Assembly (NCBI RefSeq): GCF_040581485.1
Contig: NC_090134.1
Coordinates: 19,707,501-19,771,500 of the forward strand
Reading direction: 5' to 3'
Length of the DNA stretch: 64,000 nt
Origin: Linepithema humile
Lineage: Eukaryota; Arthropoda; Insecta; Hymenoptera; Formicidae
Below are positions 1-15,194 of the stretch, piece after piece. Position 1 is the first letter of the stretch. Each line of letters opens with the position of its first letter. Under the pieces are notes generated by a model. The model was not told the DNA's origin. It worked only from the letters and a program-made list of their open reading frames with translations, and searched no databases. Position numbers and translations under genes: made by a program.

Positions 1-3000
1 CACGTAAATTTTTCAGTTTTTTAGAAATTTGCAAATCACACGCGTACATGGCTAAAGCGCCTAAAAACGTATACTAATATTTTATCAAATTCAGTGCTTG
101 CCGCCGAAGGGCAGTATTTACGCAATATCGGTACGAGCCTCGAGGAACGGGATTCTGCTACGCTAGAGCGACCGTATAATCCCCGTTGTAGTGCACGGTG
201 GCTGCGTTTACGCCGTTTACAGTCAAGTGCGTCCGCTTACTCACGATCGTATCTATGCCCTAACTTTAGGCGTTACGTTCGCGCAAACCCCTATCACGTC
301 TGTACTATCCCGGACATCCAATACCCGAGAGTTCCTTGCGCGGACCGACCTAGCCTGGCGACACTTCCGTGAGATTTTCGTGGCGATAAGAATTCGGGCA
401 ATCCCGTGGATTTTTATGTACGAATGGCATTATAATATTACGGCGTGCGCATCTGTCGCGATAATTGTTCGCTGAAATTTATAGTGCCGACCAAGAGAAG
501 TTAATGATAAAGTTGCGCGAGATTGATACTGAGATAAATACATAAGATCAATAATTTTTATTACAGAAATTGATAGCGCTGTGGTCAGCGACGACGAAAC
601 TTGACGTCAATCTACGAGGAAACGGTGAATCTCGCCTTTTTTTCGTGAGTACCTTTGTGCTATCAAGCGAGACTTTAATGCGGGGAGATCTGGCAGAACC
701 GAGGCAATTATTTTTAATATACTTCAAATTTATAGCGCTGGGAGGATTACAGATGGGGATCTCGTTTCGCCTTTCTCCCCATTTCTCGCACTAACTTTTA
801 TCGGTGATGGTTTTTTTTCGTCCTAAAGTATACAAGCGCAACTAGTTATCTCTACCCTTTCCACCGTTTTCTGCGGGCACACGAATAGAAAAACTGCTTC
901 GTGACGGCGCGGGCAGCTAGTGATTCGTCACTCTCCGAGCAGACCAGCTGACGCTCGTCCAGTGATTTCAGTTGAGAAATTATTTCGGCGCAGTTTGCCG
1001 ATGGCGGTCCTTTTGTAGTTAACTATTGATTCTTTGTCAAAGGATTTAGCTTTCTATTGAACTGCGCGAAAATAACGTTTTTAATCACAATCGAAATAAT
1101 GTTGGAACAAATTGTTATAATGTATTCACTTCTCATTATTATTTTAAACGTGGAAACGAAAGGGATAACTACGTATAATGAGAGTATAATAATTCTTCCA
1201 ATCTACGGAGCAGCTGCGTTAACAATTTTTAAATCATTATTGAGCGGATTTAATGAACATGTTTTATGCGTGTCGGTGTTAAAATGTGCGAATGTATTTT
1301 TTAACTCTTTAACGAATGGGTAATAAATTATGTGATCGTATCCGGATGAATAAATTTTCAATAATACTTAATGGCACCTCATGATACTCAATTAAGATTG
1401 AAATTTATTGGAACAAAATACTGTTTAAAATTCGTTCATAACGTGCAAATTCGTAATTCAAATCGATAAAAACACATTCTATAACGTATTTGCTTTCACA
1501 AACTATTAAAATATTTCTAAATCAAAATAAAAGTTTTTATTTGTAACGTATATTCCATTAATATCTATACAAGAAAAGAATTCTATCGTTAGTTTTATGG
1601 ACACGTTAAATGTGACACAATCTCTTATTACACGATATGACATGTTGCATCAGCCGCTTATCATACCCCAAGAGTACCGTCAATTTAATCATAGCGGTTT
1701 TAATTTGTCAGAAAATTCTCTTTTTACGTCCTGAGTCGCGTTATGGATAATAAAATCTAAAGTCTGTTTATTAAATTGCTTCAAGCGAGGTAGTTTAATC
1801 TTCCCTTGTAGGTATTCTATCGGCGATAATAAGAACTTTTATTTCTAAATGTCATTTCGTTTATTGCGCAATGTCATTCGGGGGAGATGCTGCATAATGA
1901 AATTCCGCAGGTGTAAACGTCATTCGCGTAGCAATATCAACGCAATGAAATCGCTTTGTTTACGAACAAAACATAATTTGACTTTGAAGAGAAATAATAA
2001 TAATGAGAAAAGGATGCGCGTACAATTCTACTAAATTGAATATATTGGATAAAATCGCATGGACTCTTCGATATTAATTTATTGCCTTTAGGTTCTAATA
2101 TATCCAATATTTGATGTGTAAACTAATATGAATGTCAAGAGAAACATCGTGTTTTTCTAACAAAATTGATTTTTTTTAAAATCTCTTTAAATCGCAACCA
2201 CGTTCTGTGCACAACAACTTGCAAATATCCAACTAAGCAATTGCCAAAGTTAGTTTGACTTTATTAAATTTTATATATATAGTATATATAAAATATGTAT
2301 ATATGAGTCTCTAACATATATATATAGTAGAAAATTGTAAGAAAGATGTGCAAGTTTCAATAGCACTCCGGCAAATTACGACCGTACCCGATTTCTCGTG
2401 ATGCGATCCGCGTCCATTTACCACCACGTCCTTTCCCCACCTGTCGCGAGCTGACGCACCAAGAAGCCGTCATGAATAGGAGCCGTCGCACTTAGCACGA
2501 CGATCGTAATCTCTCACCTCGCTTTTACTGCCGCAATGAAAAGAATAGCGACCGTTTCTTGGCGCTTCGCCGTCGCCGGCTGACTGGTTTCGCTGCGAAG
2601 GGCGTCCGCGGAGAAAACGATAGGGCGCGCAGCGCGGCAAGGCCCAGAAGCCCTTCGTGATTTCCTATTAGCACAGATATTGCTTCACGAAGGACGAAAG
2701 TAATAATTTATCCGGGCATAGGCTCGTAGGGTCGCGCTTTCTCCCTTTGCCCCCTTTCTCTCGCTTTCTTTCTCGCTCGCTCCATTCATCCCCCGTGCTC
2801 CGACTCTCGCTCTGTTTCTCTCCGCGATGCCGCTAACCGCCCCCGAGCTTAACCCACCACCACGTCCGCCCGGTTCATTGTAGCGCAAAAATAAGTGAGT
2901 GTATGATGCACGGGCGCAGGGGGAATTATATGCTCTGTAAGTGGAAAAGGAAAAAGGGGGGTTGCCACGGACAGCCCTCTAGAAAGGATGGACGGGAGGG

Positions 3001-6000
3001 AGGATGGCTGAATACTTTACCGCGGCGACGCATGTACGATAGAAAACGTGAATTTGCTCGTTTTCCTGGTGGCCTTCGTTTCTCTTCAGAACCTTCCGTC
3101 CGACTATCCCCCTTACACATCTTTTTCTCTTCTACATCCTCACTTCCGCGGTTCTTTCCCTAATCTACCTTCCTCCTTCGCCGTATTTTTCCTTTTTTTC
3201 TCTCTTCGCCACCCGTACACCCCGCTCAGTCGCGCAGGAGAAAAAGCTCGTGCGGAACGGACGGACGGAGTTAATCCTTCGCGCGCGAAAAGCAAAAGGC
3301 GGACCGCCGTCTCTTGAGCTTCACGGGGCTTTGGCGATTACGCCAGCAAAAAGAGGATCGTCTAGGCAAAGCTTCTGCGAGCGACTGTTAAATATCCGGA
3401 CACGAGTAGTTGGAATACCTTTGCGTGATAGCGGCAATGTCGGCGTATCGGCGAGGAACGTTGATGCTAACCAACTATTTAGTTGGTTTTATCGCAATTA
3501 GTGTGCGTTTGTCTATTTTATTTTGATTATCTTTTTTAAAAATATCACGTCGGCAAAGCAATTATCATAATTAATGATAATCTTTTTTTAGCTAAATCTT
3601 TTAATTACGTAACGTCACGTAGTCAAATTTTTTTTTATTTAGATAAAATTGTCTCTCGGATGTGACTACGTTTTATCGATTAATTACCGGTTCATCGAAG
3701 TTTAGTTAACGTCTATAGTTGGGCAACAAAATGTTGAGAAAATATCACGGAATTAAGGGCATTACGGAATTAAGCGACTTTTCCTTATCGAAAAATCGAC
3801 AAAGATTAAATTTAATCCCAGACAGAGTTATCTTGTTTGGATTGCTCATAAATTTTTTCCTGCAATTAGTGGCATATTATATCAGCAAATTATTTCCAAA
3901 AATATTTTTAGGAGAATTAAGCACTATGATGCTGTTTTTGTTGCATATAAAAATAAATTCTTATGTAAATTATAATATTTAGTAAAATTATATAGAATTT
4001 AAACACTTATCTGATAAAGCCGTATATTTCGAAGGAAATTACAGTTTCTCTTTGACGTGCGCGCATCATTTCGAGGGCATTTTCATTAAGAGCAGCACGG
4101 ATTAATTAGCCATTTTCTTGGCACTCTCGATCGCGGCAACACACATTTCAAATCTTCGCGAAAGTTGCTTGAGTTTCGCGCACACAACTAATTGGAATTC
4201 ATTCTTCGAAATAACAAATCGGCAAGGGGTGGGAAAAGAGAGAGGAAAGAGTAAGGTTAGCGCGATAATTATTATTATATTCAGTTTATCAAACGGTTAA
4301 GACAGACATCGTCGTTCCGTGTCGCGTAGATGCGTCATGGATCTCGCCTGCTGCCTGAAGTGAGCCAAGATGTAAATCCCATTAGCGAACTTGACGCGAC
4401 TTCCTGGCCCGAGTGCCTCGACGCGATGCGAGGTATAGGCGATGCGACACGGATACGACGACGAAGGCGACGGCGATGATGACAGCGCGACGGCGCTGAC
4501 GGAATATACGCGGTAACGATTCGCTACGCGAAGTCGTTCGCTCCGCCGTCGCACGTGAAACAATATTTATGTTATAGTCGGCAATACAGTTTCTGCGCGG
4601 ACTCCTTGTATGAACAATACGCAACGCAAGATACACCATAACCGGGAGAACGTGCCGAGTTTCGAAACGTCAGGGTAGGACAACAGTAACTGGATATTTC
4701 GGAAATTGAGAGAAATGGAACTGTCTGTGCGCGTGTTCGTGTAATTTCATTTCTCCAGATGCCCGCTACTTCTGTAATATATGGACGAATTAATGAGAAC
4801 AAAATTCGTGCGGATAAATGCCGGGTTATATTTTCAATGAGATACAAATGATAATCAAAGCAAAGCTATTACTTTTGCTACAAAGTTAAACGTGGTTCGC
4901 AAATTAAAGGAGCACTTCGCGGAGAGATGCGATGTGAACATCACGGGATTTATTATATCGTTAGAGCGTGAAAGCAGGGAATATTTCTCTCCCGGTACTG
5001 CCTAGGGGATGCGTCACCCCTCTGGTCGACACATCCCGGTCTTCCCCCTTTCATTTTATTACGAACGGACGAGCGTGTCGTCGACCCCGCAGTCCTAAAA
5101 TCTGCAAATATATCGCGCACAAAGACGTGAAAATCTAAGACAGAAAAGACCAATTATACGTTTGTTATTATTTTGAGATTATAATTTACTCGATACATAT
5201 TATTATATTTTAGACAAATTTTCTTGCAGAAAATGTTGAAAGTATACTTCTCATTTGAATGGATAAAAATTTATTTTTGTGGTTAATGAACGAATTTAAT
5301 ATAATATAATATACGATATTTGAAAAACAATGCGATGCATAACATAAACTTTTATTGGAAAATATTTCTTGCAATCGATTGCGCGTTTCCAAGGCAAGAT
5401 CAATGTGACGCCGGGCGACAAGGGGATGAAATCTTACAACGCTATAACTCGCTATGCACATTACGTCGTCGTATTCCTGCGGCAACGCGATGGATACGCG
5501 TACGCGCATGTAACACAGCATGTATCTGGTTCGCGCGAGAGGCGAATTTGCATGTCAATATCTTCCAAGAGAATAAATCCATACGTATGAGGGAAGAAGA
5601 GCTCCTTAAATTGGTAATCGCGGTCTACGAAGCAGCCTCCGCGTTTACCCGTCACCACGTAGCGGAGTTACGCAATAGCGCGACGTCTTTCGGTGACAAC
5701 GCGGCGCGCAAACATTCAGTTATTCGATACCGGATGTCTCGAGTGCGCAGAGATATCCATTTCGCGATGTTCTCGATTAATTTGTAAATTTAAATGCGCG
5801 TGCACGTTCAGACGATTGCAAACAACTGTTCTCGAAGAAATTCCTTATGCGGAAACATATTTCTAGCGTCGTGTTTTATACATCTTTCTAATGTATCATG
5901 CTTTTTCATAGACGTTTAATATTTACGGATTGAAAAATATTATAAAGAATACTTTGATATGCTAGGAAAATATTTAACAATATTAATATAGTATATTATG

Positions 6001-9000
6001 GTACATATTTTTATAATCATAATAGCGTAATAAATGAACATGCTAATGCGAGGATAATAATTTTACGAGAGAAAGTTAAAAGGTGAAGAAACTTTTCGAT
6101 TTTTGAATCAATTAAAAATATTTATTAATTTTTTTTACTTTTTCTAATGTTAATATACAAATACTAATCAAAATTTGCTATTGCAAAATTTATATTCTAC
6201 GTTTTCAAACAATAGAAATATAATACGTATATGCTTTTTTAACTGTTTTATAAATAGAAGCTATAAAGTCATTTTTAGTTTACATAACACACACTACGTA
6301 ATAAATATTTCTGATACGATAGATATCTACAAAACGATTTCAATGGTAAATGTTAAGTTGAAATTAATTCGTAATTCTCGCAAGATAAGAAGAGTCATTA
6401 CGAGATCATTAATGTTAACATAATTCTCTACGACATGCAAAGTTTCTAGGAACTAGATCTGCTATGAGATCAGCTGCGAAAGAACCAGGGGATTGAATGT
6501 AGCTCGTAAGCTGAGCCAGCGATGCTAACACGTATCTACGTAGAAATTAGGGCACATGGCTAAAGCCTGTAAAGCGCACATCTCCCGTCACTTATACATG
6601 AAAATTTACGTCTGCATTTTACTCGCAAAGCCATTTAAAAAAACGGCTTAAACTAATCAGTTTACTTTTTCAAGAGAACGTTTTTTTCATTAAATTTTTT
6701 ATTAACAGAAAAAAGTATGCTTTACGTATATAAAAAAAACTGAATATTAAAATATCATTTCGATTTTTATACGTATTGCGGTTTGTGCGTTTCAGTGAAC
6801 ATATAATCAATTTTTCTATTAAGTCATTATCAATACAATTTTAATATGTCACAAATAAGTACTTATTGCGTGTCATAACTATGAAATTAACATGCATGAG
6901 AGGGAGAGATTGGCGTATGTTAATTTTTCGCTTACAAAAGCGTGGTCTTGATAATAGTAGTCTGTCGAGGTCTATTTACATAGAGTCAGAGGAAATCTGG
7001 AAATTTATCCTGATGTTTTTTGCTTATTTTTTTATTCAACATTGCAATTTGCATCCATACTAGAATTAGAATTCGATAGCGACAAGAAAAGATCGAGATA
7101 GCTTCGGGATTCTCTCCGACAGCGTGTAACGACTAACATGTCGAGCGTAGGAAGTCATGAAATTCCTTCGATGCATTCTCCGTAAATATTCATTAAAAGA
7201 AAAAAAATAGACTACTCTCGAGTCATTGAAAGTAACGTTAAAGAGGGTCTCTCGGGAGAACCACGCTGCTCTCATCCCGGCTGCCAGTATTGCGGAAAAG
7301 TGCCAATATCTTATTTCGCCGAGACGGCGAAATAATCTGCTATGCATAGCTCTGCCCTCGCCGCGGTGCGCCATCCCGCGCCGCTCACATCGCCATTATA
7401 TTTTAACCTCTACACGCCAGCGGCTGCGGCCACTGACGGTGTTAAATTCTGTGGCAGCCGGCTGCCAACGATCGTAGGCTCATAGACAGGCTGTTTCGGC
7501 CTCCGCGAGTCCCCGGCGAACCTTACTCGGGAATCGAACGCTGCGCGCCGCGGTCTTTTCCATCTTCTCCCTCGCACTCGGCTTTTTGATTAACCTATGC
7601 ATACTTGAAATCGTCTCGGCGCGATTTCCCATGCATGAAACTTTAAGTGGACTACAGTCCGCATGGAAACCGCGCCACTTTCTTCCTGCTACAACCACGC
7701 TGTCATTGCCGGCGATTCCGTGCAAAATAGACCGTGTAATACGAATATTAAATGATTATTTTATTCTAGTTCAAAGTTCAGGCATATTTTATAGGTCAGC
7801 GACGAATAATGGTTTCGATGTACATAGTTAGATTAAGTATTTGATTCGAATAAACAGAAGTATTTTCGATCAAATTGAGTTTTATAAACTGCTGGAAATT
7901 GCGAGAATTTAATAGACAAAGTTTATCAAATAATAAAATTTAAGAAAATACAGAAGATATCTATCTGCAATTTATTTACGACGATCAGATCGTTAGTTCG
8001 CTCGTGGCCTAATGAGCATCTCGGAGACGAATTGCGGCGACCGACTGAGATATTGATGGAGGGCGTTCTTATTCTAAGCGATCGTGAAGCAGACGAGGAA
8101 CATCAGCGAGGGCAGTAATCGATAAAAGGGCGTCTCCTCGTTAATACTGTTCGAAGCTTAGCTCATTATAAGCTTGCACGTGTTACATACATAATGATCG
8201 CGGAAATTAGCGAAATTAATGGTGCGCCGAGTCCGTGAAGTATTAAATAAGTAGATTACTTTAATGACCGTTACACGCGCGCGCGACAGTCCGTTTAAGC
8301 TTGGAACATCCTCTTGATATTTCGCCCGAGCGAATTTTCAGCGTCGCGGAAAGGGCGGAAGGGCATTTTTTTGAATACTTCGATTACGTCAATGTACGAG
8401 GGAAATCTTTCTTAATACAAATATTTTATTGATTTACGTTAAGAATACATATTGTTATTTTTTTAAAATAAATTTTATACAAGTTTTCATCGAGTGTTTG
8501 CGAGATTAAAAATTGCGTAACGATCGAATGTCGCGTTCATATAGAAGCAAATTACACGTACATACCGTCGAAAATTGTGAAAACGCGATTGCAAAGGAAA
8601 CCCTTGAATCATTGAGCAATGAAAGAGTTCTCGTATAAGGGAGATATCTAATAATACATTAATGAAAGGTCAACCGCCGGCATAGCCAGACTTGCGGAAG
8701 GACGAAAAGAAATAACGAGCAATAAAGGTAGTTCGCGTTCCTCGAATATCCCCTGCGGCTCAGATTCTCCGCACTCGACTATAAACGTAATGTACTATAT
8801 AAATACTTTCGTCGCGATACGTGAGAGCAGTCGGCCTTCAGCAGCCTAGCGCCATACGTTTCGCAATTATTCTCGTGAGGTCGATACCGCAGATATTTTT
8901 GCTAATTATCCCGCGGCCAATAGCGAGCCGTACATAGGGTGGCTTCTAGAATGTGAATAACGGCTAGGGGAAACGCTTTCGCCGGAAATAATATGAAGAA

Positions 9001-12000
9001 ACCAGCGGGTGTGCGGCATTTATAGCGGTTGAAAAGAAAAAAAGGGTGTGAAAGAGAAAAAAGGATGGTGAGGGGAGCTGCGCGGGGACAATTTGCTGAG
9101 AATTTGAAGAACGCAACACCTCCATCGGCACGAAATGAAATAAGCCAACGAATATTAATTCAGGAACGCCTAAGGGGAATCGCAGACGTGAATGCTCGAT
9201 ACAGATTATCTGACCTGCCTTCCGAACGGGAGAGATTTTCCGCCACGGAATCGCGTTCTCGAGACACTGCACTGTTGCACCGGTATTCTTCGATATTCAA
9301 TACGCAGTCACAGCCGCCAAAATATTGATCGGTATTTAATAATAAAGTATTATTTCTCTTACATTCTGTAATCCTCGAAACGAGTTTATATCGATCGTAC
9401 TATATTCTCTTTAAATATTTACTTAATTGTAATTTTTAGTTACTTGGTGAATTTCAACGAGTAATTTGTAAAACGGTAACAATAATATAATAACGTAATA
9501 TCATATAACGTATACTAATAAGTATTCACACAAGCGGCGGAAGATCTTTGTTTCATGCAGCCACGGGGATAACTTTATATCTCATTTCGCTAAATCGCAA
9601 CGCGCATTCGCTCTCTTCACAGCGCTTTCAGTCATCATGAAGATTATTCGTGAGTAGGCAAAATCTTTCGCCCCCGCGAGCGCATTTTCGCGCTAACGAA
9701 ATTCGCGCATAAAGCCGATCCGTGGAAAGCGGCACGAAGCTCACTGAGCACCCGCGGAACTTAACGTGTCACGTATCTGTGCGTATATGTGTGACGGCGC
9801 ATTATACATACGGCCGCGCGTGTGGCAGCTAGTGGTATAACGCGGTATGGTCACGCCATCGCCTCTGGGATTCTGCCGGTTCCCCGCATACAACTTATGA
9901 TCGTTACTAACGGAACATTATGTAACCCGCGATAAGCGCATAATAGTTCATTCTAATCGTTATTTAAAACGCGCCCCGTATCGTGCTGGACCTGTTAACT
10001 CCTCTGTAATCTTCCTGAAACGTTACTAATTGTATTAAGTCGGCCCTGGCCCCCGAAGCGGCTGCGCGTAAATTTACGTCTCACTGTAAAAAAAAAAAAA
10101 ACACCAGACCCTTTCACATGTTCATACGCGAATATTTGAAGTTACTCGTTCTAATTAATGTTAAATAATGTTTCATGTTATGTTAACGAAGGAAGGAAAG
10201 CTACGTGTCGTATTAAGCGATCGGATTAATTTCCGAGGGAAGATTTTTCACGATTAAAGCGCGCACACGTGCGGTGGCGCGCGGGAATCGTACATTTTCT
10301 GTTCAATTAACACATTATCGAAAGTATATTGGCTCCCGCGCACGACTTCACGAGAGAGCGAAATCCGTCGTTTGCTTTTCGACCTAAAACATCGCGAACT
10401 TTATTCATTGGCGTAAATGATTCTCCTAAATTGCGTTCGCGGAATTTGCAAACAAAAGTGTATCAAGAGGCGAGAAGCTCGTCGAGCTTTATAAACGTCC
10501 AGGCGGCGGGGAATAGAGAGAGATCGAGTTATCAGTAATTTGAATATTTATGGAGCGGCGTGAGTTAAACCGCGGATTTTTTCGTTTTAATTATCAACTC
10601 GCAAATTTAATTCCTGTTGACTAAACGTTCTTCGGTGGCTGGAGCGAAACGGCAGCGGCACTATACTTAAATGTATTTCGGAGTTATCGTTCTGAATAAT
10701 CAGTGGTGGGTAAGTAATTTTAAGCGAAAGCATTCGCCGAACGACGACCGTGAAAGCACCATCGATCGCCCGTACTCTATCATGCTATTTACAAATATTA
10801 CTCACGCGTAACAATGCAAAATCGCCGCGAATGGGAATGCGTGCTAAAGATAACCTCGCGCTTTTATGTGAATATCGGCGTAGCTGGAGAACCGATATAA
10901 TATCGCAAACAGACGGGAAAGTGCTATTACTTTCTCTGCTATTACATAAGGCGTCGGCACGTTCATATTACGATTCGTTTTGCCGGCTCATGTGCATTCA
11001 ACTGTATGCCAATATCATAAGCTTCGAATTTACTTTCTTCGTAATATCGGTGTGCGATCTCGATACGGAGAGTGAGAAAATAAATTCTACGTCAGAGTCG
11101 GTTGGCCTGACGTGACTTCCTCTGCTCACTGCGCGAGCCGTAAATGTTATTTCTCCCGCATTTGCCCTTCAAATTGTTAATGCCACGCTATTGTCTCACC
11201 TGCTTATAGCCGGTCATTGTTTTGCATTCACTCAAGTTACTTTTCCGGTTTTAAAAATTATCAAGCACTGAATTTCTCATACATTTGACATGTTTTAATA
11301 GATATCAAAGTTTGAAGTATATTTATTCAGAGAATGTATTATAATTTTTAACGTGGAACAATGATTGTTCTAGTTTAAAGCCACGTAATGAAAATTACTT
11401 GTATTGAGTCTTTTGACATTTAAACTGTGAGAAGCAAGTGAATAATTTCATTTTTCTATTATTGGGACAATTCATAACACAATTATACGACAAGAAGCAG
11501 ATCCTCTACATATGTTTTCAAATAGAAATAATGTATGTAATGAATGTAGAGATGATGGTTACTTTCATTTAGATGATAGTATTAGTGAAAATTAATGTTT
11601 TCTTTCAGGTCAATATGAGTTTTATATAGCTCTGAGATTTTCGTCGTTTTATGGCACCATTTGTGAAGGCATTTTAATGGAACAGATATTTCACAATTTT
11701 TGAAGCAAACCGACGAAAAACTGTTACTCTGCTTTTGCGAGAGATTGTTTGGAGTATTAACAGCAGTATCAGGGTGAGTTTTTCTTTCGCTTTACCATTA
11801 CATTTTGTCGATGCTCGACGTGTACACAGTGAGCTTTAAATTACTGTCTCAGTTTCTAGCGCGTCTTAATTCCGAATTAATTACATGACGAACAATTTCT
11901 TGCTCTTTGCTACAGTCTCGCACCTTCTTATCGTTGCTTTGTCAGTTTTGTCCTTTCAACTCTATCGACTGTGAGGTATATTGAAGTCTCGAAGTGTCGA

Positions 12001-13537
12001 TAAGATGATTGCGTCCAACTAAGCATTGCGATCGTGCGCCTCGGAAAAGAGATATTTATCGCACAAATATACTACGATATCCTGGAAATAATTAACAATT
12101 GACAAGCATATTTCAACAGAAATATAAGCAGTGATATAAATCGAATGCATTTGTTTTGTTTCGTCGAACAAAACATTTTACAGCAAATTTGCGGTATGCT
12201 CATTTTGCCCGATTTAAACCAGAGCGTGATTCTCGCTCCTCGAGCAACAAACCGCGAACGAACGTCTTGCCCATTAATTTATCCGTCGAAAATCAATTAT
12301 CGCGTATTTTGAATGTCTGCGGTCTCTGCTCCGCGGAATATCGGAATTCCCGCTCAGGATGGTTGCAAAACTCGGAAGTTGGTTATTATATTAAGAAAAA
12401 GTCTCCGTAAGCGGAAATTCGATTTCACTTTTAACCGCGAGATGGAGGTTGCTTAAGAGTCTGCTTCGCTTGCTGGATTTTGATTGTAAACTATTCTATC
12501 TCGTTTCTACGTTCCGCGGACGGACTTTCTCGCGCCATCCGGCCGCGCTCGAACCATAGGCAGTCGTCTGCGTACAGATATTATTGGAAAAATATATCGA
12601 CGCTATAAAAGCCGTGGAAGCCTTTAAGCTGAAAATTGCTTTCAGCCGAAAGTGGGTGTTCCGCTGCTGCAATATTTTTCCGGAAGCTAATATTCGATTC
12701 AAGGCGTAAATTCGATAATCGCGACACGTAAGCGCACCGCATTAAATGTAGCATTAATGCCACCCCCATCATTTCCATATTTTTCATAGAAGTGTGCGTT
12801 GTTGTGCTGTAACGTTATTTGTACCGTCGCGGTTTTATTTTTGTCGATCGGAAACAAATGAGTATAATTCGACGATCATATTTTAATGAATTCCATCCCA
12901 CAAACATTCTTAACTAGCCAAATTTACATTTACATTGCAGGCTGTGGAAGTACAGAGCAGAATTTTGTAATTTTCCGTAATAAAGTACGCAATTATGGCC
13001 ATTTTTGAATGAAAATTATTAATTTTTTTAGCAAGAAATAATTATAATAAATGTAGATGACTATAAGTACTCGCTTTGCAATTAACAACATATATTTTAA
13101 ATTTTTGTTCATCATTTCTATTCGTTGGTCAATTAATTGTCATTACTTTTTTAATATATATTATAGACTAAAAATTTCGTAACATCTGATACATTATTAC
13201 GAGAGTGAAGACGGGCTCTCATTCTAGTTTGCGGACATCTTATAAATTTCCGGGCAAGTCAAGTAGACGATAAGTATTTCGATTCTCTCAGGCAGCGGCG
13301 CTATTGTTGTCTGGACGATAAGATCTCGCGCTAAATCCAAGCCTCGCATCGGTACCACGAGGACAGTTTGAGTTATGCCGCTTGGTACCACAATGAGGAA
13401 ACTCAGTAGGGGCGGTTAGGTGGACGAAGGTTAGGGGGATAGTGCACGACGAGGAAAGAAGGTCGAAGCGGAAGACGGAGAGAGGAGGAGAAGACAGTAA
13501 GGGTAAGGCCGAGGATTTATAGGAAGAAACGCCTCAC
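1..13537. other. non-coding / intronic stretch, left part
   Basis: No convincing coding exon found. AT-rich with CpG-dense patches near 2400-3450, 7230-7730, 9600-9900 and 10300-10550. A minus-strand open segment 2518-2668 with a donor at its end was considered and rejected because its phase (0) does not fit the gene. The plus strand holds an exon-like segment at 11609-11773. If the teneurin gene continues left of the window, this is intron. Confidence 0.6.
11609..11773 (+). other. plus-strand exon-like segment, no full open frame
   Basis: A 165-nt segment bounded by a strong acceptor (aattaatgttttctttcag) and a strong donor (CAGG then gtgagttttt). All three frames contain stops; the longest open part starts two bases in and reads EFYIALRFSSFYGTICEG before stopping about 90 nt in. 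It could be an exon of a long non-coding or antisense transcript, a decayed exon, or chance. Confidence 0.22.
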
Positions 13538-13654
13538 GCAAGTAGGAAAACACTGTTAGGCCGTCAGGATGTGTGTCGAGAATGCGACTCGTTTGCTTTG
13601 AATGTTCAAGTGTGCACGGTTCTTTTGCGCATAAAAGGAATGTGTCCTTAAATT
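13538..13654 (-). CDS. candidate additional exon, phase-compatible with teneurin
   Basis: A 117-nt minus-strand segment with a strong acceptor (caattttaactttcag) and a moderate donor (TTGC then gtgaggcg). It is open in exactly the phase needed to follow the 19488-19661 exon (two bases, 38 codons, one base). The peptide begins FKDTFLCAKEPCTLEHSK and ends HPDGLTVFSYL. I do not recognise it as a known teneurin segment. It has two Cys and no membrane-like stretch. A chance open frame of this length is quite possible in this base composition, and the acceptor is better than the donor. It could be an alternative cassette exon of the tail or a false prediction. Confidence 0.28.
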
Positions 13655-14064
13655 CTGAAAGTTAAAATTGAACAATTAGAAGATGCAATTTAGAAGATTA
13701 AGTGATTAAGTAAAACTTTACTCGCGGTGGCGAATTTTACGTTGTATTACTATGGTTATCATGCGCCCGATATATATTACTCTCTACCGTCTTCCACGAA
13801 ATGGCGAAAAGTTGCGCGTTTATATTTGATTACGTTCATTACCTTCGGCGCGTGTTTCGCAGTAATGGATAATCAATGAATCGAGCCAGTCGTATCGCTT
13901 CCGCAACTTCCCGCAGAAACGTTCGAGAGTCCAGCCACGATATTTATCATAAGCTATAATTCTTATTAGAATAATGCTGGAGGCTTCCCGTTCCCGCTCG
14001 CGCACTATATCCGGCCGCGCGTGCGACCTTAATACGAGAGAGTTTCTCTTCCCGGTTGCCGCGC

Positions 14065-14085
14065 CTCTCTCTCTCTCTCTCTCTT
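14065..14085. repeat. CT microsatellite
   Basis: About ten CT units followed by imperfect CT-rich sequence. Confidence 0.9.
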
Positions 14086-15194
14086 TCTCTTCTGTCTGCT
14101 CCAAAATATCTCTATTTAAAGCAAAATAAGCAAAACGACGTAACCGGTGGATGTGTGCGGTGTAGGTAATCAGCGGTGGCCGGTGGATGCAGGAACGACG
14201 GAAATTGCGCGAAACTAGTGCAGACCCTATACCGCCGGGATTAGTCTGTCTAATGCGCGTCCACCGTTACAGAAGTTCACTCGGATGCTCTGAAATATGA
14301 AGTGGCTTCTGCGCGGTTCCATGTTTATTCCACCGGCCATATCTATCTTCTGCATGGTCGAAGTGGCGCACCGGACGCAGCTACGACATCACGTTTGTCC
14401 GCTTTGAGAGGTCGTATCATTTCGCGGGATCGAGTTAATCTCATGCTACTTCTCGAAATAGCCTCCTTTCGGCTGAAGACAGAATATCGACGTACTACAA
14501 GTCGTCTCTCGCGTGCTTGTTAAATTGGGAAAGCTTATATTTTACTTCGTGCTTGCACGGATTTTTGTTGAAATATGTATTTCAACGAACAAAAAAAAAT
14601 TATCGACGAAGAAGATTAAGATAGAGTTGTATATATTGTGGAAATATCGTAAGTTCGGTATAAAATAATAAAATTTCCAATAATGAATTTTCGTAACGAG
14701 AATTTCTAATTATGCATAACGTTATTTTACATGCATAATTGCTGCAACAACTAGCCTGCTTTAAAGCACCGATAATTGATACGGCATTTTCCTTTGACGA
14801 GGACTTACGAATAAAATATGACCGAATAAAATGTTCCAGTAAGTAGGGATCCATTAAATATAATTTTCTCGAGCAGAATTGCAGACTTTTTTTCTGAAGA
14901 AATTGATATTATATATCAGAGAAAGAATTAAACTTATGGTGTTTTATTTGGACAGTTAATCGCATTGAATCTTACTAGTTCGCTACTTTAATTCTTATAA
15001 TTTTTAATTTTGCTAATGGAATGTCTTTCCAAATTGGTGCAAATTGTATAAAAATAAATACATGTTTACATCAGTTAACTAATAATAGTTGCAATGTGCT
15101 TAATTCTAAATGTGGTTATATTAGCAGTAAGTCAGACGCTGCTGAATTCACAAGCGAAGTGAGAATTTAATAGTCGATGAATCTACATACTCAC

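Noticed and set aside
2518..2668. 50-codon minus-strand open segment with acceptor and donor
   Set aside because: Phase 0 at both ends does not fit the teneurin junctions, the region is CpG-rich, and the peptide is not recognised.
5320..5787. 155-codon plus-strand open frame
   Set aside because: No protein features; several overlapping frames are also open.
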